Origin: RGIG8244 sp045639325 | GTDB taxonomy: Bacteria > Verrucomicrobiota > Lentisphaeria > Victivallales > UBA1829 | Length of the DNA: 64,000 bases | Direction: 5' to 3' | Assembly (NCBI GenBank): GCA_045639325.1 | Contig: JAZUCU010000040.1 | Span: 6,464 to 70,463, forward strand | Shown here: in pieces, positions 44,509-55,000 of the stretch | Layout of the letters: every line of letters starts with the position of its first letter | Numbering within the stretch: the stretch's first letter is position 1 | Position numbers and translations under genes: made by a program | The notes under the pieces: model-generated | Databases searched by the model: none | Seen by the model: only the letters and a program-made list of their open reading frames with translations | Told to the model about the DNA's origin: nothing

Positions 44509-45030
44509 ATGAAAAAAATCGTCATTCTGGCTGCCGCCATGTGCAGCGCACTCACTCTCTCCGCCCAGCTTCCTGCCGTGACAGGTGCACCCGCCAATAA
44601 ACAGACAAAAGTCATCCGCAACTGGCTTGTTCAGGCTCAGCCCTGTGATAAAGCGACCGTTCAGACCAATATCGGCAAAGATGGCAAAGTCACATCTCAT
44701 GTTTTTGCTCCGGTAAAAGACGGCTTTATTTTCTTTTCCGGCGTTACACTCAAGTATCAGAAAGGCGACAGCTTTGAACTGACCTGCAAAGTCAAAGGTT
44801 CCGGTTCTGTAACTCTGGGATATATTGCTTACAGCAACACCAATAAATATCTGACATCCGTCCGCAGCAAATCTTTCACATTGAAAGAAGGGGAAGAAAA
44901 CACATTCAAGGCGGAACTTACCGTTGTTGACGGCAAGGAATTCCCCACTGCAACCATCCGCCCGTTCATTGGCGTGAACAAAAACAGCAAAGTGGAATTG
45001 CTTGATCTCAAATTGATCGACGAAGAATAA
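44509..45030 (+). CDS. Small secreted beta-sandwich protein
   Basis: 173 residues with a signal peptide (MKKIVILAAAMCSALTLSA). From about residue 78 it has FELTCKVKGSGSVTLGYIAY, the same module as in the GH20-like and SGNH proteins. It has no catalytic motif. It is probably a stand-alone carbohydrate-binding protein, and lies 13 bp before the beta-helix gene with which it is co-transcribed. Confidence 0.78.
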   Translation: MKKIVILAAAMCSALTLSAQLPAVTGAPANKQTKVIRNWLVQAQPCDKATVQTNIGKDGKVTSHVFAPVKDGFIFFSGVTLKYQKGDSFELTCKVKGSGSVTLGYIAYSNTNKYLTSVRSKSFTLKEGEENTFKAELTVVDGKEFPTATIRPFIGVNKNSKVELLDLKLIDEE

Positions 45031-45043
45031 GGATTTTTCAGCC

Positions 45044-46513
45044 ATGAAAAAACGTTTTCAGGTGTTCTTTGTTTTTTTCTGCATGATCTTTGCGGTTTCA
45101 GCAAAGACCGTGTATGTGGATAACGTGAAAGGGAAAGATTCCAACCCCGGGACAAAGGAACTTCCCGTTGCTTCCGTTGATAAAGGTTTGACTCTGTTGA
45201 AGGTGTCGGATTGCATGGAAGTCATCAATACGGGCAAACCGTATCAGCGTTCTTACCCGGGCGGAACAGGCAGAACTCTTGCTGTCGGTCAGGGTGGAAC
45301 ACTTGAAAAACCGATGGTGATCAACGGGAACGGCGCAGTGGTCACAGGGCTTTCCGTGATCCCTGCGGAGAAATGGAAAAAGGAAGGGGACTTTTACACT
45401 CTTTTCTTTTACCCGATGAGCAACCAGTATAAATTGAACAAAAAGGCGAATTACTGGCTTGACCGCACCCGCATCTGGTGGGTGGATGGCAAAGCCGCGC
45501 CCAACTGTAAAAGCCGGGAAGAATTGCAGAAGACTCCCGGTGGTTTCTGGTGGAACAAAGTAGAAAAGAAAGTGTTGTTTCACCTGCCTGCCGGGAAGAA
45601 ACTTGCGGATCTGAAAATTGAATTGCCCGCCAATTCCGGATTCAGTTTTCATGCCCAGCATATTATCATAAAAAACTTTTATGTGACCCATTCCTGGAAT
45701 GACGGTTTTGATTCATCCGGCAGCAATTACAAAGGCATTTATAAAAATTGCGTTGCAGTGGAAAATTGCGGTCAGGGTTTTTCCTGTCATGGTACCGGGC
45801 AGACTTATTACGAAGATTGTGCGGCAATCCGCTGCGCCAGTTCCGGTTCCTGCGATGTTCATTGGTCAATCAGCCGTTACAACCGTTGTATCTTCTATGA
45901 CAACACTTACGAAGCCGGCGTTTATACCGTTGACGAAGGTCTTCACAGTTACAGCGACTGCATCATTGCCGAAAACAACCCCACCGAACAGATCTGGCAG
46001 AAAGGGGCATCCGCCCAGCATTTCAGCAATTGTCTGATTCTCGGGACACCCGGCAAACATGTGCTGTTGATGGAAATCGGCACTGTCACTTTCCGGAATT
46101 GTACGATTCGCGGGGGCAAAGGCCTCTGCCGTGTTCCAGGCGGCGGTACCGGACAGCTTTTCATTGACAGCTGTGTGATTCGTGATATGGAAGAATATGC
46201 GTATTCCACCCCTGGTACGGCACATAACCGTACCAAGACACGCGGCAATCTGTATCTCGGTAATCCCGGGGTTATGGATAACGGCAAACTGTACAACGAA
46301 GCCAACTGGAAAGATTTCCCTGCATTGAAAAAACGGTATGAACGTACTTCTGTAATCCTGGATGCAAAAACAGCACCGGCGGATCTGAAAGTGAAAAACC
46401 GTTACGGCACACCGATCATCCCGGGGGCACAGCTGCCCGAATCCGTGTTGAAACGGTTTGAACAGCTGAAAAAGATCAACGTTTCCCCTGCCGGTGTTAC
46501 TTTTGATAAGTAA
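45044..46513 (+). CDS. Secreted right-handed beta-helix protein (pectate-lyase-like fold)
   Basis: 489 residues with a signal peptide (MKKRFQVFFVFFCMIFAVSA). YVDNVKGKDSNPGTKELP is the usual opening of secreted beta-helix proteins (DUF1565-like). The middle shows repeated turns such as NCVAVENCGQGFSC, YEDCAAIRCASSGS and YNRCIFYDNTYEAGV, with stacked Cys and Asn. Members include polysaccharide lyases and epimerases; no clear catalytic site can be assigned here. It ends directly against the stop of the convergent acyltransferase, with no room between them. Confidence 0.82.
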   Translation: MKKRFQVFFVFFCMIFAVSAKTVYVDNVKGKDSNPGTKELPVASVDKGLTLLKVSDCMEVINTGKPYQRSYPGGTGRTLAVGQGGTLEKPMVINGNGAVVTGLSVIPAEKWKKEGDFYTLFFYPMSNQYKLNKKANYWLDRTRIWWVDGKAAPNCKSREELQKTPGGFWWNKVEKKVLFHLPAGKKLADLKIELPANSGFSFHAQHIIIKNFYVTHSWNDGFDSSGSNYKGIYKNCVAVENCGQGFSCHGTGQTYYEDCAAIRCASSGSCDVHWSISRYNRCIFYDNTYEAGVYTVDEGLHSYSDCIIAENNPTEQIWQKGASAQHFSNCLILGTPGKHVLLMEIGTVTFRNCTIRGGKGLCRVPGGGTGQLFIDSCVIRDMEEYAYSTPGTAHNRTKTRGNLYLGNPGVMDNGKLYNEANWKDFPALKKRYERTSVILDAKTAPADLKVKNRYGTPIIPGAQLPESVLKRFEQLKKINVSPAGVTFDK

Positions 46514-47770
46514 TCACTGTACCGGCGGCTGACAATTCTTGATAAAATATTCCGTGCCGATGGTTTCAATCAAATCGGCAGGGATAAATACTTCCCCATA
46601 ACGCAGGATATCGCCGCGCTCTGTAATCCGGCAGAATGCTTCATGCAAGGCTGTCGTGCAGGGCATGTCCTGCGGCGTGATGTCCTGACGTCCATAGACA
46701 AAGAACAGACCGGACTTCGGATTTTTTCCGGAGGGCAGGGCGAATAAATTTCTGCGGAACTTCGCCATGTTGGAGTCCGGCAGCTCAATTTCCCAGTCCG
46801 GACTGAAAATCCAGGAACTGCAAATAAATCCTTTGACATCGGTATGGAAGACATCGCGATAGAATTTGCGTGCTTTCAACAGGGAATCCTTTACGGCATC
46901 CAATGTCATACCGCCGCCGCCCGGAATGTGGAAGGAGGGAATCATATCCCACGGTGTGCAGAATGCTTCATATTCCTCACAGGAAATCGAGATTTTGTGC
47001 TCCTTCAGAACAGTCCCGTCAGGCGCAATGGGCGTGCCGGTGATTTTGCCGTCAAGCACTTCCAGCTTTGCCGTGAAGTCCGGAACTTCTTCTGTCGGCG
47101 GGAAAATCTGACAACCCCTTTTATCATACATGGCACCATCCGGAGAGAGTGCGATAATGGATTTATTTTCCCGATGGCGGTACACGGCGGGGAAGTTGGG
47201 ATACCAGTGTCCATTCAGATATTCCAGTCTGCCGATGCGGAATAATTTTCCCAGGATGTGAAGGTTCAGCCATGAGGATTGGGAAAACGAGTGACCGGGA
47301 ATGCCGTTATGACCCGTCCGATAGTTGATGATAGTGCCGGTGATCCATTGTCCCACCTCGGCAAGATTGGATTCGGGGATATTGAACTTTTTATGTGTTT
47401 CTGCGATCAGGGGCAGGGATGACATGGCATTCATCAAATGGAAAATGCCGGTATTTTCGCCGTAAAGATGTTCTGGCGTGATATCGTTTTTGATAAACGG
47501 AACCTTGGCAGCATATAATCCGTAATGGATCAGATTTGCCAGACAGCACAATTCGGGGCGTGCGGCAGTTGTTGCGGCGACATCATCCATTCTGTCGATG
47601 GCATCCTGGGGTATTTTGCAGAGATCAGCATATTTTGTATAAAACTCTTTTTTGAAATGAGCGGGGAAGCCCTCGGGCACATTGGTGCAGAACGCATCCC
47701 AGGAAGCCGCGAGAGTTTCTTTGATATTGTCATTCAAACCGATTGCATTGCAAAAAACATTGAGATCCAT
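46514..47770 (-). CDS. Acyltransferase-domain protein (NAT_N/GNAT_C type)
   Basis: 418 residues. The pattern HGIPGHSF ... RIGRLEYL and the later FHIPGGGGMTLDAVKDSL followed by CSSWIFSP and LPDSNMAKFRRN is that of the acyltransferase-domain proteins with an N-terminal NAT_N and a C-terminal GNAT_C domain. Their acyl donor and acceptor are unknown. No signal peptide. It is divergent from the GntR gene at 47940 and may be under its control through the shared 169-bp region. Confidence 0.75.
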   Translation of the reverse strand: MDLNVFCNAIGLNDNIKETLAASWDAFCTNVPEGFPAHFKKEFYTKYADLCKIPQDAIDRMDDVAATTAARPELCCLANLIHYGLYAAKVPFIKNDITPEHLYGENTGIFHLMNAMSSLPLIAETHKKFNIPESNLAEVGQWITGTIINYRTGHNGIPGHSFSQSSWLNLHILGKLFRIGRLEYLNGHWYPNFPAVYRHRENKSIIALSPDGAMYDKRGCQIFPPTEEVPDFTAKLEVLDGKITGTPIAPDGTVLKEHKISISCEEYEAFCTPWDMIPSFHIPGGGGMTLDAVKDSLLKARKFYRDVFHTDVKGFICSSWIFSPDWEIELPDSNMAKFRRNLFALPSGKNPKSGLFFVYGRQDITPQDMPCTTALHEAFCRITERGDILRYGEVFIPADLIETIGTEYFIKNCQPPVQ

Positions 47771-47875
47771 AATATCCGCCTTTCCTTTGACATAAATTTA
47801 TTCCGCTTTTGGAATAATATACACTGAGCTTGCGCCATTTCAATAAAAAAAATAAAAGTTTCTTGTATTTTGGAT

Positions 47876-47917
47876 TTGCATTTGCCATATAGGCTGATAT
47901 ATTATCTGTCCTAGGAC
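47876..47917 (+). promoter_or_regulatory. Promoter and palindromic operator of the GntR/CocE operon
   Basis: TTGCAT (47876-47881), 16-bp spacer, TATATT (47898-47903). The perfect palindrome GTCCTAGGAC (47908-47917) lies at the probable transcription start. Confidence 0.55.
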
Positions 47918-47939
47918 GCATTAATGGAAAGAAATTGCA

Positions 47940-49079
47940 ATGTCAGGAACAGGTCTGAAGAATACAACAAAAAAAAGCGGCAGAAGTTTTCAGCTGCAGG
48001 AACTTCTGCAGTATCGTATTGAGTCCGGTCAATATGGCCCGGGCAAGAAGATCGACAGTGTCCGGACGTTGGCGGCAGAATTTCATGTAGGGAAAGAAAC
48101 GGTACAGAAAGTCTTGCGTGAATTGGAGATGCGTGGTTTTGTTTGTTCCGTTCCCGGCAAAGGCGTGTATGTGAACCGTGACTTTGCCAAAGAAAAAAAG
48201 ACGGTGAAACTGGCATTTGTAATTCCCGCAGCAGAAATTTCCCCGGATTCGTTTGCATCGGAATCTCAGGGGATTCTTTCCGGTATCCGGCGGGGCATCA
48301 TGTTGGGCGGGGAACGTTACGGTGCGAAAATTGATTTTATTCATGTCCCGGAAAACACCCGCTTGACCAAGTCTTCCACCATGGTGAAAAATCTGAGTAA
48401 ATACGATGGCTTATTGTTTATTGGCGGCAGATTGCGTTCTCTGAAACAATTACTATCCCGCACCATGCCCCTGTTCAGTTATGATGATAAATACAAATAC
48501 GAAGGCCATCATTTCTGTGTATCATACGACCGTTCCGGTGTATACGAACGGCTTGCGGAACACATCCGGAAATGCGGGTGTCGTACCGTTGGAATATATT
48601 CTTTTGCGGCGCCGGAGAATCCGGAAGCGGGCAATCCGAATCAATTTCTGCTTCAGCGGGCGGAGATGTTCCGCGATGTTTTTGTGAAAAGCGGGTTGAT
48701 TGTTCGGGATGAAGATATGGTGGTTCTGCCGGAGGACAACACGCTGAATGACGTATTGTTCCGCCAATTATCCGGCAAGCGTCCGGACTTTATTTTCTGC
48801 AACAATGTGTATCTTGTGCCGGAAGTCTACCGGGCTTGTATGAAACACCGTCTTCTGATCGGGAATGAAGTCCGGATCGGCGGACAGGGTACGGGGTATA
48901 CCTTTCAGGGAATCGTGCCGTCATTGACCTATATCAAAGTTCCCGTCTTTGAAGCGGGGCAGCGTTTGGTGGAACTGGCATGTGAATATGTGAATGGCGG
49001 AGGTCAACTGAATATGGATGGCAGATGCCGTTTACCGGTCGAATTGGAATTAAAAGAATCAACATCAGGATGTTTATAA
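47940..49079 (+). CDS. GntR-type regulator with sugar-sensor domain
   Basis: 379 residues. The winged helix (about 18-80) reads IESGQYGPGKKIDSVRTL, then GKETVQKVLRELEMRGFV and PGKGVYV. The remainder is a LacI-type sensor (LLFIGGRLRS; LELKES at the end). It leads a three-gene operon with the CocE hydrolase and a Gfo/Idh enzyme. GGAAAG lies upstream of ATG 47940. Confidence 0.9.
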   Translation: MSGTGLKNTTKKSGRSFQLQELLQYRIESGQYGPGKKIDSVRTLAAEFHVGKETVQKVLRELEMRGFVCSVPGKGVYVNRDFAKEKKTVKLAFVIPAAEISPDSFASESQGILSGIRRGIMLGGERYGAKIDFIHVPENTRLTKSSTMVKNLSKYDGLLFIGGRLRSLKQLLSRTMPLFSYDDKYKYEGHHFCVSYDRSGVYERLAEHIRKCGCRTVGIYSFAAPENPEAGNPNQFLLQRAEMFRDVFVKSGLIVRDEDMVVLPEDNTLNDVLFRQLSGKRPDFIFCNNVYLVPEVYRACMKHRLLIGNEVRIGGQGTGYTFQGIVPSLTYIKVPVFEAGQRLVELACEYVNGGGQLNMDGRCRLPVELELKESTSGCL

Positions 49080-49091
49080 GAGGAGCCGAAA

Positions 49092-50705
49092 ATGGATAAT
49101 ATTATTCGTGAAGAGTATGTAACGACTCGTGACGGAACAAAGTTATATACGGAAGTTGTGATTCCGGGTGAAGGCGGTAAATTCCCCGTGATCGTGGAAC
49201 GTCATCCCTACGTTTCCACGCCAATTGATGCGGATTATTGCCGGAAGAAAGATTATCGCGGTTATGTGCATATTTTTCAGCATTGCCGCGGTGCCGGGAT
49301 GAGTGAAGGCGAGTTCCTGCCGTATCAGACGGAAGAAACAGATGGTTTGGATCTGCTGGACTGGATCCGGAAGCAGGATTTCTATAATGGAGAAATCTAT
49401 CTTGCGGGATCAAGTTACGGTTCTACGGTTCATATTTCCTACATGCGCCATAATCCGCCGGATGTGAAAGCCATGTTGATCTGGGTTCAGGATTGTAATC
49501 GTTATAACATTGTTTACCGCAACGGTTTTTATAAAATCGGTCTGGTCGGGGACTGGTGTCTTACCCAGCTTCTGCGGAAAACCGTCAAGGAGCGTGCATA
49601 CATAAAATCCGAGACATTCCGCACGATGCCCTTATCCGGAATATCCGAATCTGTATTCGGCAGACGGATCGATTGTTTTGAAGAAGAACTGGTGCATCCG
49701 GATAAAAATGATCCCTACTGGCAGACCCCGGCGGGCGGATCCGAGTATCGTAATATCATGCAGGAATGTAACGTGCCGATTCTGCTGGTGACAGGCCTTT
49801 ATGATATTTACACGGAAGGTGTATTTGATATGTGGGACAGTATTCCGGCAGACCGGAAAAATCTCCATGCCATGATCGTGACTCCCTATGAGCACAATTT
49901 CAATCATACCGGCGTGCGTGATCCTGAAAATTTCCCGGACTTCACCAATGGGCGGATTCGTGATCTTTACCCGGAAATTGAATATGACTGGTTTGATCAT
50001 CACCGTCTGGGGACGCCGTTCCGCCCTGTGGATAAAGGCAGGATGATGTATTATACCCTCTTTGAAAATCAGTGGCATACGGCAGATCGTCTGCACGATT
50101 CCCCGACGGAAGAATCATTCTATTTGACTGCCGATCGTCAACTTACGGCATCTGCTCCGTCAGAAAAGGGCGAAATCACTTACGTGTATAACCCGTTTGT
50201 TCCCGCCACGTTCCAGGGTGGTGTCTGCAACAATTTCGGTGGGATGCAGTTCCAGGATCCGCCCAATTCCCGGTATGATATTATTTCGTTCCAGACGGAA
50301 CCGTTTACGGAAAAACGCATTTGCAACGGCAGAATCCGTGTGAAACTGCAGGTCAAAACATCTGCCCCGGATACCTGTTTCTATGTGCGTCTGTCCCTGG
50401 TGCGGAAAGACGGAACGGCACTTGCATTGCGTGATGATATTGATTCTGTTCTGCGGACGAATCCGGATTATCAGAGCGGCGGGACAGCGGAAATTGAATA
50501 TCTGTTTGCTCCCCATTCGTTCCAGATCGGGGAAGGGGAACGGTTGCGTCTGGATGTTTCGTCCTCCTGCTTCCCCCACTTCCACATTCATACGAACCGC
50601 AAGGGCATCCAAACCTTGCAGACGGGTGCGGATATTGCGAAGAATACGATCATTACGGGGGAATCCGTACTGCGTATCTATACAGAAAAAGTGAAATCAA
50701 ATTAA
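49092..50705 (+). CDS. CocE/NonD-family (S15-like) hydrolase
   Basis: 537 residues. The alpha/beta-hydrolase domain has the opening VTTRDGTKLYTEVVIP, QHCRGAGMSEG and the nucleophile Ser108 in GSSYGS. The C-terminal jelly-roll of the CocE/X-Pro dipeptidase family follows (VRLSLVRKDG; RLRLDVSSSCFPHF). It hydrolyses an ester or peptide bond; acylated natural products are common substrates. It lies 12 bp after the GntR gene and 33 bp before the Gfo/Idh gene. No signal peptide. Confidence 0.88.
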   Translation: MDNIIREEYVTTRDGTKLYTEVVIPGEGGKFPVIVERHPYVSTPIDADYCRKKDYRGYVHIFQHCRGAGMSEGEFLPYQTEETDGLDLLDWIRKQDFYNGEIYLAGSSYGSTVHISYMRHNPPDVKAMLIWVQDCNRYNIVYRNGFYKIGLVGDWCLTQLLRKTVKERAYIKSETFRTMPLSGISESVFGRRIDCFEEELVHPDKNDPYWQTPAGGSEYRNIMQECNVPILLVTGLYDIYTEGVFDMWDSIPADRKNLHAMIVTPYEHNFNHTGVRDPENFPDFTNGRIRDLYPEIEYDWFDHHRLGTPFRPVDKGRMMYYTLFENQWHTADRLHDSPTEESFYLTADRQLTASAPSEKGEITYVYNPFVPATFQGGVCNNFGGMQFQDPPNSRYDIISFQTEPFTEKRICNGRIRVKLQVKTSAPDTCFYVRLSLVRKDGTALALRDDIDSVLRTNPDYQSGGTAEIEYLFAPHSFQIGEGERLRLDVSSSCFPHFHIHTNRKGIQTLQTGADIAKNTIITGESVLRIYTEKVKSN

Positions 50706-50738
50706 AAATTTTCAACTTTAAGAAAGGAAATAGAAATT

Positions 50739-51956
50739 ATGAGCGATCAGAAAAAAATCAGAATCGGTATTGTCGGTACCGGCAGCCGTGGAGTTGACTG
50801 TTTCGGTCAACTTTTGATCAAACGTGATGATGTTGAAATCGTTGCATTGTGCGATATCAACCCTGTCCGTGTCAAAGCAGCCAAAGAACACTTGAATGTG
50901 GCAGCAAATCTGTACAACAGCATTGAAGAAATGGCACAGAAAGAAACATTGGATGCCGTGATCATCACCACTCCGGACTTCTTGCATCACTCTCTTTCTC
51001 TGTATGCATTGAAACAGAACTGGCACGTCCTTGTTGATAAACCGCTTTGCACAAAAGCGGCGGACGGTGCAGAATTGATCCGTGCGGCAAAAGAATGCAG
51101 CAAACACCTGATGATCGGCTTCAATCTGCGTCATCATGCCACATTGAAACGCTTGAAAAAATTGATCGACGATGGCGAACTGGGTAAAGTTTTCCTGGCA
51201 GAAAACCGGGAATTCTATGATGGCGGCAGAACTTACATGGCTCGTTGGAACCGTTTCTATGAAAAATCCGGCGGTCTCTGGATCCATAAGGGCAGCCATG
51301 ACTTTGATATTTTCAACTGGCTCCTCGATTTCCCGAAACCGTTGCGCGTGACAGCTTTTGCCGCTGTGAACGTATTGAAACCGGAAGGCGTTCCTTTTGA
51401 ATTGGAAGACGGTCACGAACCCGGCCCCGGCTGCAATACATGCTATTACAAAGACAAATGCAAAGATAAATGGGAACTGACGGAAGATAACCTGAAAGCC
51501 TGGGGCGATGAAGCGGTTGCGCAGGACGGCTATTTGAAAAATACCTGTATTTACATGTCTGAAAAAGATACCCACGACAATGGTATTGCCATGGTTGAAT
51601 ACGAAGGCGGTATCAAAGCAAGTCACTTTGAATGTTTCATCGGTACAAAGAATGACCGTTGCTATACGATCGTCGGCGATCGCGGTGTAGCAGAAGTCAG
51701 CCTGCACCATAACAAGATCACCGTTATGCCCCGCTGGAATGCAGAAGGCAATTATGTGATCGATGTCCCGCCGGAAGATGGTTCTCACGGCGGTGCCGAC
51801 CCGTCTCTGGTCGATATGTTCTGCCGTGTTGTTCGCGGGGAAGCGATCCCCAACTCCACAGCGGAACACGGTCTGCTGTCTTCTTCGATCGGTCAGGCGG
51901 CGGAAATTTCCCGCCGTGAACATCGTACGGTAGAAATCAGCGAACTGTATAAGTAA
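50739..51956 (+). CDS. Gfo/Idh/MocA oxidoreductase with Cys-rich insert
   Basis: 405 residues. The glycine loop GIVGTGSRG (10-18), DKPL (100-103, the family's EKP position) and KGSHDFDIFNW with the likely catalytic His mark the family. An insertion GCNTCYYKDKC (C-x2-C-x5-C) followed by another Cys could bind a metal, a variant seen in some family members. Last gene of the GntR/CocE operon; its substrate is unknown. Confidence 0.88.
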   Translation: MSDQKKIRIGIVGTGSRGVDCFGQLLIKRDDVEIVALCDINPVRVKAAKEHLNVAANLYNSIEEMAQKETLDAVIITTPDFLHHSLSLYALKQNWHVLVDKPLCTKAADGAELIRAAKECSKHLMIGFNLRHHATLKRLKKLIDDGELGKVFLAENREFYDGGRTYMARWNRFYEKSGGLWIHKGSHDFDIFNWLLDFPKPLRVTAFAAVNVLKPEGVPFELEDGHEPGPGCNTCYYKDKCKDKWELTEDNLKAWGDEAVAQDGYLKNTCIYMSEKDTHDNGIAMVEYEGGIKASHFECFIGTKNDRCYTIVGDRGVAEVSLHHNKITVMPRWNAEGNYVIDVPPEDGSHGGADPSLVDMFCRVVRGEAIPNSTAEHGLLSSSIGQAAEISRREHRTVEISELYK

Positions 51957-52006
51957 TAAAAATCAGAGATATTTTCTCTGACCGAATGGCAATTATGTGA
52001 AATACA

Positions 52007-52046
52007 TGCTATATTACCTCGTATATTTATAAAATTATATAAGGAG
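52007..52046 (+). promoter_or_regulatory. metH -10 and SD
   Basis: Extended -10 TGCTATATT (52007-52015) without a good -35, and AAGGAG at 52041-52046. The 95-bp gap before metH is too short for a full cobalamin riboswitch, and none was seen. Confidence 0.5.
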
Positions 52047-52051
52047 CATGT

Positions 52052-55000
52052 ATGAATCATAATTGCCGTTCTGCTTTATTGTATGAAGCATTGAAAAAAC
52101 GTATCCTCATCCTCGATGGTGCGATGGGGACAATGCTGCAATCTTTTCATCCCGAAGAAGCGGACTTCCGCGGCGATATCCTGAAAGATCATCCGGTCCC
52201 TTTGAAGGGCAATAATGACGTGCTGGGTTTGACCCGTCCGGAGTTTCCCCGCAATGTTCACCGGATGTATCTGGAAGCCGGGGCGGATATTATTGAGACG
52301 AATACATTCAACTCCAATAAAGTCTCACAGGAAGAATATCAGCTTTCCCACCTTGCTTACGATCTGGCTCTTGCCGGTACGCGCAATGCCCGTGCCGAAG
52401 CCGATCTCTTTACAGCAAAAACACCGGATAAACCCCGTTTTGTTGCCGGATCGATCGGGCCGACTTCCAAGACACTCTCCATGTCCCCCGATGTTTCCAA
52501 CCCAGCCTATCGGGATTTGACTTTTGACGATATGGTTGCAGCGTACCGTCCTGCCGTGGAAGGTATGCTGGATGGCGGCGCGGATATGCTGCTGATCGAA
52601 ACCATTTTTGATACCTTGAATGCAAAAGCTGCTGTTTATGCGGCGATTCAGGTGTTTGAAGAACGGAAAACTTCCCTGCCGATCATGTTCTCCGGAACGG
52701 TCAGTGACAGCAGCGGACGTCTGCTTGCCGGGCAGAATGTGGAAGCGTTCCTCATCTCTGTCATGCACACACCGGGCTTGTTATCCATCGGGTTCAACTG
52801 CGCTCTCGGTGCGGCGGAAATGCGTCCCCACATTGAAGAACTGGCCGGGAAAGCACCGTGCTTTGTCAGTGCACATCCCAATGCCGGATTGCCGGATGAA
52901 GCCGGACGTTATACCCAGACACCTGCCCAAATGGCAGAAATCATTGCAGGATTTGCGAAAGACGGTCTGTTGAACATTGTCGGCGGCTGTTGCGGTACGA
53001 ATCCGGATTATATCCGTGCGATTGCGGAAGCCGTGAAAGATTATGCGCCGCGTGTCATTCCGGATATCCCGAAAAAATTGCGTCTTGCCGGGCTTGATCC
53101 GGTGGTGGTCAGTGACAGTTTGCCGTTCCTGAACATCGGGGAACGTGCCAATGTTGCCGGATCCCGCAAGTTCCTGAATCTTATGAAAGCGGAAGATTAT
53201 CCTGCCGGTTTGCGTATCTGCCGTTCCCAAGTGGAAAACGGGGCACAGGTTCTGGACGTGAATATGGATGATGCTTTGCTTGATTCCGAAAAGGTGATGA
53301 ATACATTCTTGCTGAACCTGGCATCCGACCCGGATATTGCCCGTGCTCCGTTGATGATCGACTCCTCCCGCTGGGAAGTTTTGCGCGGCGGTCTTGCCCG
53401 TGCGCAAGGCAAATGCATTGTCAACTCTTTGAGCTTGAAGGAAGGGGAAAGCGCCTTCCTGGAAAAAGCAAAGGAAGCCCGTAAATTCGGCGCTGCCATT
53501 CTTGCGATGGCATTCGATGAAAAAGGGCAGGCGGATACCGTTGAACGCCGCGTGGAAGTTTGCCGCAGAATGTATAAACTGCTCACCGAAAAAGCGAATG
53601 TTCCGCCCGAAGATATTATTTTTGACCCCAACGTGTTTGCGGTCGCTACCGGTATGCCGGAACATGACAGCTGTGCGATCGACTTTATTGAAGCCGTCCG
53701 CCGCATCAAACAGGAAATGCCCTTGTGTACGGTTTCCGGCGGTTTGAGTAACGTTTCGTTCTCCTTCCGTGGTAACGAACCGGTCCGCCGTGCTCTTCAC
53801 AGCGTATTTCTGTATCACGGCATCCGCGCCGGATTGGGAATGGCGATCGTCAACGCCGCCCAGTTGGATATTTATGACGATATTGAACCGGAATTGCGTG
53901 CAGCTGCAGAAGCCGTGATCCTCAATACATCTCCCGATGCCGCTGAAAAACTTCTTGCCATTGCCGCCGGAATCAAAAACGAAGCCGGTGCCAATACAGC
54001 GGAAAAAGTTCCCCAGTGGCGTACCGAGCCGTTGGAAAAACGTCTTTCCATTGCTTTGGTCCGCGGTGATGATGCTTATCTTACGGAAGACCTGGACGAA
54101 GCCATGGCAAAATATCAGTCTGCCGTTACTCTGATCGAAGGTCCGCTGATGGATGGCATGTTCACTGCCGGTCAGCTTTTTGGCGAAGGCAAAATGTTCC
54201 TGCCGCAGGTGGTGAAGACGGCGCGTACCATGAAACGGGCAGTTGAGATCCTGACGCCCTATCTGGAAGAAGCCAATGCCGGTGTCAATGCCGGAACGAT
54301 TGTGCTGGCAACGGTCAAGGGTGACGTGCACGACATCGGGAAGAACATTGTTTCTGTGATTCTGCGTTGTAACGGTTTCCGCGTGGTTGACCTGGGTGTG
54401 ATGGTTCCGTGCGAAACGATTCTTGAGGCCATCAAGCGCGAAAATCCGGATGCCGTTGCATTGAGCGGTCTGATTACTCCCTCACTTGCGGAAATGGAAT
54501 TTGTTGCAGAAAAAATGGAAGCTGCCGGCTTGAAGATTCCGTTATTCGTAGGCGGTGCAACCACATCCAAAGAACATACGGCACTCCATATCCAGCCGAA
54601 ATATTCCGGTCCGTGCGTGCAGACCTGTGATGCCTCTGAAATCATTCCTGCGATGAAAGCGGCACTTTCCGACCGTGAAAACTTCTGTAAGGAATTGGCG
54701 CAGACTTATCAGGCAATCCTCGAAGCAAAAAATGCGCCGCAGAAAACGGCAGTCAGCAAACGTGCGACGGTAAAAACACAAAATGCATCTCCCGCTCCGG
54801 CGGTGAAAGACTTGCAGGTCATCGGCGCATCCGTACAGGATTTGCAGGCATATATTGATTGGAAGCTGTTCTATCACATCTGGAATGTGAAAGGCAGAAC
54901 ACCGGAATCGGAGGATGCCAGAAAGCAGCTCCGTGCCGATGGGGAAGCCATGCTTGCAAAACTGCATAAACTTAATGCTTTGATGCCGAAAGCCGTTTAC

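Noticed and set aside
50718..51923. 401-residue minus-strand frame opposite a Gfo/Idh gene
   Set aside because: Shadow; the plus strand has the nucleotide-binding motif and operon context.
51962..51982. TCAGAGA/TCTCTGA hairpin after the Gfo/Idh gene as a terminator
   Set aside because: The stem is short and not followed by a T run; termination is possible but not supported.
51957..52051. Cobalamin riboswitch before metH
   Set aside because: Only 95 bp are available and no B12-box-like sequence was seen.
52781..54331. 516-residue minus-strand frame opposite metH
   Set aside because: metH is complete with zinc and cobalamin ligands; the antisense frame has no recognisable domain.
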